A stretch of DNA of 64,000 nt from Paragordius varius (lineage: Eukaryota > Nematomorpha), in assembly GCA_964247055.1 (NCBI GenBank), contig OZ176052.1, forward strand, positions 8,556,001-8,620,000. Reading direction: 5' to 3'. Positions within the stretch are counted from its first letter, which is position 1. Each line of letters begins with the position of its first letter. Under the pieces are notes generated by a model that was given only the letters and a program-made list of their open reading frames with translations, searched no databases and was not told where the DNA came from. A program made the translations under genes and the position numbers. Below, in pieces: positions 25,747 to 38,687 of this stretch.

Positions 25747-26585
25747 CCCCCCAGAAGTCCGAAGGACTTCCTCGGGCTGCGTAGCAGCACGAGATTTACG
25801 CTAGTTACGAATAAAAGGTTATTTCGAAATCATATGCCATATATAATAAATTTTGAATAATAGTTACGGGAATAATAATTTTCTATATAATTTTCCGTAA
25901 GATAATTATAACAAAAAATGAACTTTCTAAACTTGATCAAACATTTAATAAAATATCATAAATTAATTTTGTTAATTATGAATTTTGAGGCACCTCTTTT
26001 TGCGGAAACCCTGGGTGAAAGAGCCATTCTGAATCTTACGATGGAGTCCGAGATTTATCGCCAGCGAAAGGCTGCAATCATAAGCGGTTTGACCGATCCA
26101 AAATCCAATTTTATGCATAACTTGAGCAGAAAATAAAATACAACCAATTAAAAATAGCTTACTCTTAGTTTTTTACCGCGGAACCGTTTCTTTACAAATT
26201 ATGGGTTTATTTTTACAGAGGGAACCATATCGAATTCCAAAATAATTTTTTTGAATAAATAAAAGGTGATTAATATATATTCATAAGTAATTATTTTTAT
26301 TAATTTCAAAAAGCGGTACAAAAATGGGCGCAATACAGTCGTTTTTCTGAAAATCCAATACTGTACTGCGAAAAACAGCCTATCTGGTCACATTACCTAA
26401 CATCTTGTTCCCAAACTAAAAAAATTTTGCAATATTTTGATACTCACCACGCGTGGCCTATTTTATCTTATATACTCACTCCTATCAACCTATATCCTAT
26501 CATTTCAATTTTTATTTAACGCTAGCGTAAATCTCGTGCTGTTACGCAGCCCGAGGAAGTCCTTCAAACTTCTGGGGGGGGGGGG
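25747..26585. mobile_element. Foldback/TIR element with 55-bp inverted ends
   Basis: The left end (CCCCCCAGAAGTCCGAAGG followed by ACTTCCTCGGGCTGCGTAGC) recurs inverted at 26523-26585, ending in a run of G. The end itself holds a small palindrome (AAGTCCGAAGGACTT), and the inner edge of both arms reads TTTACGCTAG/CTAGCGTAAA. The interior has an ATG frame (25918-26136, 72 residues, with LGERAILNLTMESEIYRQ) of unknown function. The interior block 25830-26400 is repeated in reverse at 63200-63800 without these ends. Confidence 0.6.
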
Positions 26586-26669
26586 GCTATTTGAAAAAAA
26601 GGAACAATAAATGTGGATTAATTTGAAAAGGATTTTCAAAACGGTGCATTCATATTAATATATTGTTTA

Positions 26670-27650
26670 CTGGTGTAAAGGCCCCAAATTGACGGTTAAC
26701 GGTAAGAACCCCTAATAATTTTTACCTTTTTATGGGTAATATTTAAAGCCTTTATTGAACTCATACGGCTTCTTAAGTTTTTTGAAAATTAGCTCTAAAG
26801 CCAAGCCATTTTTGTATGGAGTCTCAGTTTTAAACCGGTAGACCCCTACCCATAGGCCTTTATGGAAAAAGCGCTAAGTTAATTTTTTTTATAGGGAAAA
26901 TATTTGGAATCATCTTTGAGACCATCGTCTCATGATCGAAAAAATACCTCAACACTAAATAATCATTATATGATGGCGTATATTTAGGGCATAAAGGCCC
27001 CAAATTAACGGCTAATTAGGCCTGACCCTAATTTTTACCTAGTTATGGTAATATTTCGAACTATAAATGAGCTCATATGGCATTAGTTTTAAATTAGTTC
27101 CAAAACAACGCCTTTTCTATATAGTGGCAGAGTTTTTGGCGAGTAGTTCCTTACCCAGAGGCAGGTATAAAAAAGCGTCGGGCAAAATTTTTGTCTTTAT
27201 ATGGGGAATATCTGGAATTATAATGTCCATATGTTCCTATAAGTTCTTTGAAATATTGCTTCAAAACCAAAAAATTGTTCTATGGCGGCGAATTTTTCAG
27301 GGGGTAAAACTTTTCCTAGCGACTTATTGAAATATCCCCCTATACTAAAATATTTGTTTTAGGGGTAATAAATATTTTAGGCCATTATTGAACTTATATA
27401 GTCTCATAAGTGAAATTCGGCTCCAAAGGCATACTGTATCGATATAATGACGCAATTTTACGCGAGCCTTTACCCAGAGCTTATTTAACCGCTAAATTAA
27501 AAAATCCTCTCGACTTAAATTTTTGCCTTTTTACGGGTAATATTTTAAGCGCGGATTGTATCTCCTTACCCAGCAGCTATCATCAAAGCAACGCTTGACT
27601 TAAATTTTTGCCTTTTAACAGGGAATACCTGAAATCCTTATTGAATTTTT
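26670..27650. repeat. Imperfect tandem repeat, about 310-bp period
   Basis: AAAGGCCCCAAATT begins two successive units near 26678 and 26992. TTTTTACC, GGGTAATATTT, TTATTGAACT and TTACCCAGAG recur in order in those and in further partial units near 27300, 27510 and 27600. The repeats are strongly diverged. Open frames at 27067-27330 and 27410-27598 arise from the repeat and are not supported as genes. Confidence 0.5.
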
Positions 27651-27659
27651 ACGGTCACA

Positions 27660-28060
27660 TACCTTTGGGGAAAATGGAATCAAAAAATTATTTTTGTGGA
27701 CTTATTTTTTTTAAAAAATGGCATTTTACGGGGGGAGCGGGTAAAAAGAAGGCCTAAATTAAAAAAAGCGAACCTAATATGTTCGGCACAATCTAAAATA
27801 AGTAAATAAATCATATTTGAAATCTAATGGTCCAACACGTTTTCGGAATTGTCTCAAAGACACGATTGTAGACTTGTGTTTTAGAAAAGTTGATTTTTAC
27901 AGGGGTGGGCCCGAATTGGGGGCTTAATTCGAAAAAAGGGCGAAGCTATAGTCGGGGCATTCATGATTATATTTTTTCGGTATTTGGATTTGAATAGATC
28001 TACCGGTTTTCCGAAAACAGATCACAGAGCCAACACTTTCCATTTTTATAAGATTATGTT
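27660..28060 (-). repeat. Inverted copy of the 24.3-25.7 kb unit
   Basis: In reverse it matches the tandem units: TTTTACGGGGGGAGCGGGT mirrors the ACCCGCTCCCCC block, then GTCTCAAAGACACGATT, GGGTGGGCCCGAA and CAGATCACAGAGCCA follow. Together with 25381-25745 it forms inverted repeats of about 400 bp enclosing 1.9 kb, so 25.4-28.06 kb could be one composite foldback transposon. Confidence 0.6.
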
Positions 28061-28760
28061 TTCCCTGCTTTAAAACCATTATGGGACTGTTCCATTCCTG
28101 TATCTGAGTGGGAAACACTCAAGGGATATATTAAATGTGCTCGTCGTAATCTCCTAATCATTAAACAAAAACCTGAGTTGTGATTAATAATAAATGTTTA
28201 AACCTAATATATTATTATAAACCGCAAAATAAAGCTAAATAAGCTATGAATTTTAATAATAGCATATAAATATATACTTCTATATGCATATTTTTTAATT
28301 TAAACATTAAATCTGTTATTTTGAAATATATTACATATTGATGAGTAAAGTAATATTTAGAAATTTATATGGATCTTGATTTTCCTGAAATATATTCTTT
28401 GGAGGTTTAAGCTTTACAAAATGTTTGCAAAAATACCAATGATCTGAGTCAAATGTGTTTCAAGTACTGTAATTACAGTTTACACTAAGGAGACAACTGA
28501 AACATGGTCGCACGAAGGAGTAACGTTGACGCTTGTAATGTCTATCCAAAATTGGTCTACATTAAAGGCCACACTCATTTAGAAGCAAAAGAAAACCCCT
28601 TCAACACCAAAGTTAAGAGCTTAAAATTAACTCTATATTTGACCCGACATAGACCTTTGACATTACTTTCTGGAGTAAGGATCAAACCCTGTTTGTACGG
28701 TTATTAAAAGCCAAATACTGCTTTACCTACCTAACAAGGCGAAATTAAAATCTTTTTTAT

Positions 28761-28792
<32 letters not shown>

Positions 28793-29337
28793 GCTTATTG
28801 ACAATACTAACTCATATTAACACATCTAACATGAAGGCATTTATTTATATATGTTGATACTAACACCCAACCTCCGATGTGTCTCCCCGCTCTGAAGCTC
28901 AATGCGTTACGGATGGGTAAGGTTGCCTTGACGGCTGGTGGCCGACGATCTTCCGACGCTACACCCTTTACTTGTTACATTTTTCAACCAAAAAATTAAT
29001 TTATTTACCTATTAAATTAGCCACAAAATATTAAAAAATGGAGGCGAAAAGTAACGAGATGAGGATTTTTTTACAATATAGACTGTTTTAAAAGAGCTTA
29101 CAATAATTTGAAACGATTTTTATATTTAGTTATGTCTTCAGATACTGTTATAAAACATCAATCACGGGGTTGAAATAAATATTCCGATTACATTATTAGG
29201 TAATTATTAACATAATAATTTGGAAGATAAATATATATAAAAGTATGGACAATTTTTACATTAGATATATATATTTTAACATTGATTAATGAATTGGCCA
29301 ATGATTTTTGATAGATAATAATCATGCATGCATTAAC
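28061..29337. other. SFSWAP upstream region
   Basis: This region holds a TA microsatellite (28763-28792) and a conspicuous GC-rich island at about 28868-28975 (ACCTCCGATGTGTCTCCCC, GATGGGTAAGGTTGCC) that looks like a fragment of an unidentified mobile element. It also has an ATG frame at 28504-28707 (67 residues, no similarity recognised). The SFSWAP promoter and 5' UTR should be in the last few hundred bases. Confidence 0.35.
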
Positions 29338-32300
29338 ATGACTGAGTCTGAACAGCCCCTCTTAGTTTTTGGTTATGGGACAAAAATATTTGGTGATGAT
29401 GAAAAGGCTTTATTTCTACATAAAGGGCATCATTTGATTCCGTGGATCGGTGACCAAAAAATTTTGATAGACAGGTGGGTTACATTCATTTTATATTAAA
29501 CAACTTTTTTTACAAATGTCTAACATTTTTAGGTGGTAGCTCATGTACACTATCAAATATGGAAATCTCAGTTTCGTAGGTAATGGATGGCGCCACGAAT
29601 ATAAATATAATATACTATAATTTATTTTAAAATATCAAATAATTATGCCTTCGTGTATTTTTGTTTAGATATGATTGCCGTGGATACTTAAGCGAATTAC
29701 CCATAAACTCATCTTCAAACGAAGATTTTGATAATCAAATAGAAGTTTTATGCCACGAGGAACGTTACCGCTCTATGGGAAATGATCCATATGAAGGTTA
29801 TTTTTTGTTTGTCTTTAATTATCGTCAAATTTATTTCATGTTTCGCTTATATAATAATAGCCTAAAAATATACTCTAACATATTTTGATCTTTGGTCATC
29901 ATATTTATTTACCCTTCCTATAATATATTTTTAGATGAGATTCAAAAATTGCATCAAGAAATAGCGTCTGATGCATCTAAATACAGTAGCATAGGATATA
30001 CTTACGAAGACTCAGCATCTACAGAACAGTCCACTAACGAAAGTAATATATATTCATTTTTTAAACAAAAATTATTTGATACGATTTTTCTAATTTTAAA
30101 TTGTAAAAATACACAAGTTAATTATATTTAATCAATATAATATTTGTTGACAGCTTTGTTAAAACCCGAAATATAGATAATAATTAAGGATGGAATAATT
30201 TTATATTTATAATGTTATAATAAACCTTGGAATACATAGTTTATAGTAAACCCTATATTTACTTTTTGTAAATATTCTTTAAAATCTGTTAGAGAAATCT
30301 TTAAAAAGCTTATATTTAGAAATACACTAATATTTTGTTGAAAAATAATTTTTTATATTTAGTTGATGACCCCTTTGTCCCGCCTGAAAATTTGCCCATA
30401 CCTCCAAATATGGAAATAGTATTTTTTTATATAATCATATTTTCGATATCTGATATTTTATGATATAATTTTACTTCAAATTATATAACTATTATAATAA
30501 ATTATACTATTATTTAGCCATCATCAGTTAAACAAAATTCTATAATTGAAATGACTGCTGAATTTGTTTTGCGCCAAGGACCACAAATGGAAATTGTTAT
30601 GAAAACTCGACAAAGTATTTGTTAGCAAATGTTGTCATATATTTCTTTATAACTCTTGCCATTAATTATTATTTTATAAATTGACAAGAAATTACTTTAC
30701 TGTGTATTAAGATAAGATATAAAGATTTTTGTTTTTAATGCGGTTTGGTATCTTTTTTTAAATAAAAAGTGTTTCTTTTGTAAAATCCTCATTTTTATTT
30801 ATGTGTTAAAATTAGTCATGATTTCTATATTTTATGAAGTTTTTCTATGCCATTAGCACTTCAAGAGTGTCCTTGAACAGTTCAAGTTGGTCCTTGAACA
30901 ATTCAAGTCGGTCCTTGAACACTTCAAGTTGGTCCTTGAATTTTTCAAGTTGGTCCTTAAAATTTATAAATTTTGATTTAACCATAATTTTTGCATTTGT
31001 TTTTTTATTTTATTATTTATTGACCTAATTTTCTATATTTATAATATATATTCATATTGAAAAACCACTTTTTTGTTTAAACTATTTTTTTCAATTGAAC
31101 AAAATTATTGCCTTTTAAATGTTTTCAATGAAAAATTTTAATTAATAACCCAGAAAACTTATATATTTTTTCATTTCGTGTTAAAATCTTATAAATATCC
31201 AAAATTATTTTAAGAAATTAAAAAAGATATACAGTTCTTCAAAGATTAAAAGTTGATATCGATTTAAAATTTATCTTAAATAATAGAAAATAGGTTAAAA
31301 ACAATAAAATATATGAATCATTTACGATTTCATTGATAAAAGTTAAAAACAAAACAAAAAAGTCAAAGGACCAACTTGAACTGTTTAAGGACCAACTTGA
31401 ATTGTCCAAGGACCTTGAAATGTTCAAGGACACTCTTGAAGTGCAAATGGTATATTTTTAATTATAAAATTATTTGTATTTGGTTGTATTTTATAAACAA
31501 TTATTATTTACCGTTTTCTATTTTACAATCGATTAAATATTGTTAGACAAAAACCCTTTGTTCAAATTCATGAATCACGATGATATGCTATACCCATATT
31601 ACCGGCATATGATGCAACTTATTAAGGAAAAACTCTATCACCCAATCAAGCCATTACCAAAGAAAAAAGGTATTTAATAAATATTTTTAAATGATTTATC
31701 CGAAAAATAATACTCTTTATAAAAAACAACACCTTTTCACTAAATGATAAAACAAATATTTTATTCTTTTGAATTACAGTTTGAATAATGCATTGCTAGC
31801 TTATCATTTAATATTGCCACATAGCCTATACGGTAATTATTAGCTAATAAGGAAAAAGCTAAAAATTTTAAGCCAATAATTTGCTTTTTGTTCATACTTT
31901 CTGGCAATAGTTATTAAAAAATAGCAATGCACTCATACTGTATCTTGATTTTTATATGAAAGCTGTTTTTATAAATGAAAAAATAATTTTTTTGAATGAA
32001 AATTTAATCTTTTTTTAATGATTAGAGGAAAAAGACACTCACGGTTCTGAATCTGACAATTTAACTGATGAAAATGATTCCGATGACGATGGTTATTTGC
32101 ATCCGAGTTTGTTTAAAAATCAAGCTCCACCTAAATCGGTAAGCACACTATTTATAAATTTAAAATGGTAAGGGCAATAAAAAGTAAAAAAACACCTATC
32201 TTTTCTCAAATGACAACAAATTTTTCCTAGCTTGATATTTTAACAAAATGATAACAATTGTAAAATATATTATCGAGATATTACCAATTTACATTTTAAT

Positions 32301-33524
32301 TTATTAGCCAAAATGATAAAAATAAAACAACATTGAAAAGATATGATGTTTTACAAAAAAATTGTCTCTGTTTATTTGTAATTTCAATTTTTAACTGTAA
32401 AGTTAGATAAATAAATTTTTAAAATATTGATTTTATTTAATATGTGTTTATTGGGATATTAGGAAAATTTGGTTGAAAAAGCCGTGCAAGATATTAAAGC
32501 TATTAGGGAGCGAGAATTAGAACGTCAAGAAGCTCAACGGAAAGAATTTGAAAAACGCCAAAAGGTAGGTTTTTTGGTTAAATTTATTTATTTTTTATCG
32601 GAAAAGTACTATCGAATTTTTACTTTTGTTAAAATCTGTTCAATAATTAATTTTATATTTTCCTAGGAAATGCTCGATAAAATCATTCTTTCTTCACGGA
32701 CTGGTGATGATCCATATAGTAAGTTAGTGTCACAAATACAGCAACAAAATGCTCAATTTAAGTATAATACTTATACATATCTACTCACATGTTTTAAATA
32801 TAGGACCTTACTTTTTTGATATTATTTTGTCTTAGAAGTAGGCATATATATAGGACTTTTAAACTCTCTTATTTTTCTATTAAAAATGTATGAATAATTT
32901 GAATATTTATCCAATTAATATAATCGATACCGTATTATTATTGTTGATTAATTGGCAAATAATAAAATAATACTACATTTTATCATCAAAAATATATTTC
33001 AAAATTTTTGATATTTCTTTTTTAACAAAATAAGAAAGTTAGATGAGGAAACGTTAAAGATTAAAGACAAATATTTGCTATTTACAAAATCCCTATAATT
33101 GCCATTGTCGAGTGTGTTATTGAGTGTCTTACCAATTTACATATCTAATACCACTCTGAGAGATAGGTTTTTAAAAAATCCTAGCTTAAAAAATAGTTGT
33201 CTTTAAGAAAAAAATTTTTTACGGTTTTGTCTGAATAATTTCATATTTATCGTAAAAATAGGAAAGGTAATATTAATGATGATGAAACGGGGAGCGAAGA
33301 TGAAGAAGACGATTTTACCCTGTACCCTGATACCAGCGATATAGAGGATGCTTTGCCACCCGAGAGGTATATATTGCGTAAAAATTGCTTAAAGCTTTTA
33401 AAATATCTATGCCAAATATTTAATTTTTTAAAAAAAAACGTTTATTCGAGTGTAAAAGTGGCCAAAAATAAGGACGAGTTTGGTCAAAATGTTTAAACAT
33501 TGATATAGTTTCGAGTCTTGGAGC

Positions 33525-33579
<55 letters not shown>

Positions 33580-34511
33580 TACAATTCAATTTCACCCTTA
33601 AACAATTCAAATTCACCCTCGAACAATTCAAATTCACCCTTGAACAATTCAAATTCACCCTCGAACAATTCAAATTCACCCTTGAACAATTCAAATTCAC
33701 AATAAAATATATGTTTTTTAAGATTAAAAATTGCCTCTTTTTTATATATTTTTAAAAAATAAAAATTTTGTTTTCAATTAAAATATTACTGAAAAAATAA
33801 TAAACTATACCATAAACATATATTTTATATTAATTATGAAATATATTAGTTCGAAAACACAAAATTTATTTTTAGGGTGAATTTGAATTGTTCAAGGTGA
33901 ATTTTCGAGGGTGAATTTGAATTGTTCGAGGGTGAATTTGAATTGTTCAAGGGTGAATTTGAACTGTAAATGGTATATATATATATATATATACCTTAAC
34001 AAAAATTTTTTTTTTCATGAGATAGCTTATGACCAGTGAATTTATTTGCCGCAAAAATTTTAATTTGTTGACGACTTAGTTATTAAAATATTAAGAGAAA
34101 ACCGAAATCGAAATAGAAATTTAGGATAATTAAGGCTAATTAAAAAAACAATGATAAAAGTTGAGATATTATGGTTTTTATCATTTTAGGAGATAATAGT
34201 AATATATAAATAGCCTAATAGGGTTTTTATAAAATCTCAGTCTAAAAGATGGCGTTTTTCTTTTAAAACACTTAAAAGTTAAATTTTTTTTATTAAACTA
34301 TATTAAAATCATTTTTTTAATTAGGTACTAGCTAAACTCACTATTAAAATTTGATATTCATATTTTATTCAGTAAAAAAAACTTCTATATTAAATTAAAA
34401 CTATAAAATATTGTTTTTTATTTTTTCCTTATGTTGTCATCTGGTTTTTTATTTTGGAATCTTACATGAGTGGAAGTTATAATTAATGCAAAATAGGATT
34501 TTAAAGTTGTG

Positions 34512-34546
<35 letters not shown>

Positions 34547-37500
34547 TTAAAGTCTGGAATTTTGGGTTATCTTAAAATTATTAATGCATATACAGTTTTA
34601 TAGAAAAACATTTTTATTTGTAATTTAGTTATTTACGGAATTGATTTTTTTCGAAAATCAATCTTCTATTTTTTCAATCTGTAAATGTTCATAGTATAAA
34701 TTATTTTAAAAACTCTATTTTATTTGTTGTAAAGCAAATTGGATGGGAAATGCAAAAAACACCTGATACGAAAGCGTAAAAAACGCTATTGTGCTTCCTC
34801 AGAAAAGATGAATGCTTTAATTGAGCGGGTTTCATTTATTGAAGCTTATGCCCGATATTTGGAGGAAAAACCATGTTTTATCCAGGAGCAAAGTAAAATT
34901 GCAATTACTAAATTGGTCGAATATGTGATACGTAATGGACCAGCATTTGAACAAGAAATTGCGGCCAAAAATACGGATAATAGGTGGATATTTTAAATTT
35001 AGTAGTTTATTAATATTTTAATCTTATATCCTGGAAAATTAGTTTTTTGATGACGATCAAAAAATTATTGTTCTTTTTGATTTAACATAAACATTTTCCT
35101 TTACCTAGTTTTTATCAAAATTTATGAGTTTATGATTGCTTTTAGATTAAAAAAATGAATTGGCTAATAAAATAACTTTGTTAGCATTTTCCATTTTATA
35201 CACTAAATAAGGTTGGGTTTAACCGGTTTAAAAAATTATAACCGTTATTGCGTATAAATGCTCTCATTCATATTATAAGCGGTCATCATTGCAATTTTAA
35301 ATATTTGTTACCAAAACAAAGTTACCCGTTTAAATTGGATTTTAATAATTACTTTATATATTTATAGCAATTAATGCAATTTTTATATTGTTTTTTATAT
35401 AATTAATTATTTGATAAAGTTTTTCACTATGTATATTTTTATTAAGCGAAGGTTATGAAGGAATGACTGGTCAGACCCAACCTAACACTAAATAAAGGAC
35501 CATTTGATAATGTGGCTCTTTGTGTTAGCACTATATTAATTATCTTATATTTATTATTAGATTTGCTTTTCTAGTCAATCCAGCTCATGTGTTTTACCCC
35601 TATTATGTGTTTGAATTGAAACGTTTGTTCGAACACATAACTAATGCATATTCTACAATGTACGATAACATGTATGCAGTTTTTGGTGCCGTGGATAAAA
35701 ACACCAATACTAAACAAAATGATAGCCAAACCGAAAATTTTATTGAAGGCAACAATCAAAATAATGAGAATACAAACCAACAAGATAATCAATCGAAAGG
35801 ACAAATTATCGAAGATAACAGTCTATATAAAGTTGATGGGGAATTAATTATACCAGGGGTGGAATTTAAAAGAACCGATTTGACTCACAAAGAAAATTTA
35901 TGTTGGAGATTGCATTTTAAACAGGTCTTAGTCGAAGCCCGAAGGAAAAAGAGTATTGCCATTTTAATCATTAATGTCAAAATCAATTTTTCATAATGTA
36001 TTAATTTTATGTCAATAATAAGTTTAATTTATAAATTCCAAATATTAATTCATTACAGAAATCAAAGCAGACAAAGCCGAAGCTGATAAGGGTCTACTCA
36101 AATTAAAGGATAATAAACTTATACATGGTAAATATTATATTTTTAGTATTTTATTACTTTAAATTAATATTTTTGTATGGTTAAGTGTTTGCTATTCTAT
36201 TTATTGGGTGTTTAAATAAAATATATATATTGTACTATTAGGTTTAGGGACCATTATTAATATTTATAGATAATACCTTGGATTTATTTTAATTGGTTTA
36301 TTAATGGATGTTATGCCTAGAATAAATTTTGTTACATGTTAATCGACAAATTTTGCTGTAGAATTTATGTACGGTTGTTTCTCGCTTAACACCCTAGATT
36401 ATTATAAGAGTGGGATGATTTCCTGTTTCGAATCTATATTTAAAACATTTGGGTGATTTTATTATTATTTTGGAAACAATCATTATGGAATGAATTGGTC
36501 ATTTAATATTGATGTAAGTTGATGAGGCAGTGATTGAAAGAAATAAATTGAAAAGTATAATTATGGCTGGGTAATCGTCTCCATAAACTAATTTTGCGTT
36601 TCGTATATCTAAATGTAATCTATCGCACATGTATCAATCAATCTGATTTGTTATGCAATATTAAAAAGTACATATTCAAAACCTTGGATTATCAATCGTT
36701 AATATATTAAAACAATTAAAATAACTCTTAGTTTACGAAACAAAAATTAACAACGAAAGATCTGATAATGTCAAACGGGATAATTCTTAATTGAATATTG
36801 GAAAAGCACAAAGCCTTTCCCATTTTTTCTAAAATATTTCGATATGGGTGATAAATAAAATAATCATTGCATTACAGCAGGTAACGATTCTTGATTGATT
36901 ATACGCAGCTCTTTAAAAGATTTTTGCCAATTTATTTTGTAAATTGACCCATTGTGTACCTTTAAAAATTTGTTTATGTTGTGGAATACCATTTATGTTT
37001 GCATTACGCTTAAAATGATTTTTAATTAAACACCTTTTAGTTTTTTACCTATAATATTTATATGAATAATTTGTATTAGATCCCGTGTGTTTTAGTATTA
37101 AGGCCCGTAAAGAGGATAAAACACTTCCTTTCAGCCAAGTTACGATGCTTTTATACGAGGACGAGGAATCTCCGGCCTCTAATGGTGTTTCATCCAACAA
37201 TTCAGATGATAATAATAATATTGATGGTTTTGAAAAACGAAGCAATCCTCCTGAAACACACTCAAATCCTCCAGTTAAATATCTTAATCTTGAAAATGAA
37301 CCAATAACTAATGTTATACAAGAACCCCAAATTAATTCAACAGCTATGGATGATAATCCTGGTATAAATTTTCCTTAAAGTTTAATCGAAAAAAGAATTT
37401 TATATGGATTATGAATTATGATTTAATCTATATATTAAGCAAAAAAACCTTTCTGTAATTTTAATTATAATTTTACTAAACATTTCATTACTTAATTAAA

Positions 37501-38591
37501 TGAATAGATGTATCAAAAATGTCAACTGTAATTGGCAAAACTACCAATGTCATGGAGTTTGATTTAATAATCCACAATAAAAACTCTAAAAGCAATTATA
37601 CTATATGTGAAAATCATATTTCAGAGTTACCATCATCATCTCATACTGATGTCGATACAACCCACAAAACTGTGGTGGCCAAACCTCACATAAGCGACAA
37701 AAAAAAGAAATATACAGACGGTAATACCGATTTAAGCTTACGCGTCAAGGCAGAAAGGAAAAAGAAAGCTGCCTTGTTTGTTAAAATGTTATTGAAACAA
37801 AAGGAATCAGATGGTGAAAAGCAAATCACTACCACGCAATCTTCAAAAGAAATAAGAGACAATAATTACCCATCATTAACGAATGCTAAGACTAACCTTG
37901 AGGTAAATGCGCTCAGGAATATGTAATTATTTTTAAAAAATAATGGGTCTTCATTTACAAGGATATTGAATATTCCTCATAATTTTATGACATTGTCTAT
38001 AAACTACTTGGCTAATAATTTTTTAATATACAATATTCTTTGACGTTTTAAAACGGTCCTATTTTTAAGGCTTACCGCCATAATCTGAGCAAATTGTTAT
38101 AGGCACTGTTAATAAAAAAAGTTATGACGAAGGTGGCATTAAAATTCTTCAGTTAAACAGTGCTTATGATGTAATACAAAAATAATACATACTATCGTTT
38201 TTTGCCAGACAAATTTGATACGAGATTATATTATGACATATGATAATAGGCTATATAAAACTTTATAACATAAACATAGCTAAAATATATTTATTTGACT
38301 TTTGTTATCAAGGTTAAAACGGATACCAATCAAACTATAACCAAAGATGATATGTTTGAAGATACATTCAATCCAAGTAATTCTATTCAAGAAGTAGAAA
38401 AAACTCCACCCAAAGCTCTTAATCAAGAAAACCTTGATGGTGAACCCTTATCGATCGAGTTGAAAGGCGATTTTTTAATCCATGAGCCAAGTGGAGAACA
38501 AAATAATACTATAAACGCCGATTTAGAAGACGGAGAAATAGATGACTCGCCTCCTTCCACATCACATAAAAAAAGATTGAAAAAAATGTGA
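29338..38591 (+). CDS. SFSWAP: SFSWAP / suppressor-of-white-apricot splicing factor
   Basis: Nuclear regulator of alternative splicing with two SURP modules. Sixteen coding exons: 29338-29474, 29669-29796, 29935-30042, 30363-30418, 30518-30614, 31547-31669, 32026-32138, 32463-32564, 32667-32761, 33262-33366, 34735-34983, 35561-35952, 36059-36127, 37080-37361, 37508-37902 and 38313-38591. They total 2730 nt, 909 residues, with every phase matching. Exon 1 has the family N-terminus ([17 protein letters not shown]). SURP1 spans exons 5-6 ([35 protein letters not shown]), followed by the acidic [11 protein letters not shown] block. Exon 8 is a charged helix. SURP2 spans exons 11-12 ([32 protein letters not shown]). 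Exon 14 has [15 protein letters not shown] and exon 15 [16 protein letters not shown], both family landmarks. The C-terminus is acidic and ends KKRLKKM; the Arg-Ser-rich tail of fly and human orthologues is not seen. Drosophila su(w-a) autoregulates by intron retention; this cannot be judged here. Confidence 0.95.
30850..31450. mobile_element. Foldback-like element with subterminal repeats, copy 1
   Basis: Located in SFSWAP intron 5. The left arm, from CCATTAGCACTTCAAGAGTG, holds five about 20-bp repeats of the form TTGGTCCTTGAACAATTCAAG. The right arm carries the same repeats inverted and ends CACTCTTGAAGTGCAAATGG. The middle is about 400 bp of A/T-rich sequence without a gene. The repeats look like helical protein-coding runs in every frame, which explains the Ser/Asn-rich open frames here; they are artefacts. 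Confidence 0.65.
33528..33574. repeat. TA microsatellite beside element
   Basis: Uninterrupted TA dinucleotides of about 46 bp directly abut the foldback-like element at 33575. Another TA run follows its other end (33974-33992). The pattern suggests insertion into a TA tract. Comparable TA runs are at 28763-28792, 34513-34544, 46468-46490, 47178-47203, 51594-51619, 57692-57720 and 58888-58907. Confidence 0.8.
33575..33973. mobile_element. Foldback-like element with subterminal repeats, copy 2
   Basis: Located in SFSWAP intron 10. The left arm starts CCTTTTACAATTCAATTTC and has six repeats of CACCCTTGAACAATTCAAATT type (alternating TTGAAC and TCGAAC). The right arm has the inverse repeats (GGGTGAATTTGAATTGTTC) and ends CTGTAAATGG. 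TA tracts lie on both sides. Copies 3 and 4 are in CPSF160 introns. Confidence 0.7.
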
Positions 38592-38619
38592 TTATAAAAA
38601 AAATATACTATATATCATA

Positions 38620-38625
38620 AATAAA
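38620..38625 (+). terminator. Poly(A) signal of SFSWAP
   Basis: AATAAA 29 nt after the SFSWAP stop, within the 96 bp separating it from the CPSF160 stop. No AATAAA was found for CPSF160 in this gap, so its transcript may end inside SFSWAP exon 16. Confidence 0.5.
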
Positions 38626-38687
38626 TTATGTACATAGATTTATAATATATATATATATATATAATATATATATTGCTCAATAATCGT

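Noticed and set aside
26670-27650. Open frames with hydrophobic stretches at 27067-27330 and 27410-27598
   Set aside because: They fall in a diverged tandem repeat and share no conserved frame between units.
29530-29580. An extra SFSWAP exon between exons 1 and 2 (acceptor-like TTTTTAG at 29533)
   Set aside because: Exon 1 to exon 2 already joins in phase and matches the family without a gap.
30834-31433. Ser/Asn-rich open frames at 30834-31028 (+) and 31239-31433 (-)
   Set aside because: They are translations of the 20-bp subterminal repeats of a foldback-like element inside an SFSWAP intron.
33428-33700. Repetitive NLNCSRV open frame on the minus strand
   Set aside because: Same cause: arm repeats of the element at 33575-33973 plus a TA microsatellite.
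33528-33990. Possible CRISPR-like array (regular 20-bp repeats)
   Set aside because: The repeats have no unique spacers, are inverted between arms, and lie in a eukaryotic intron.
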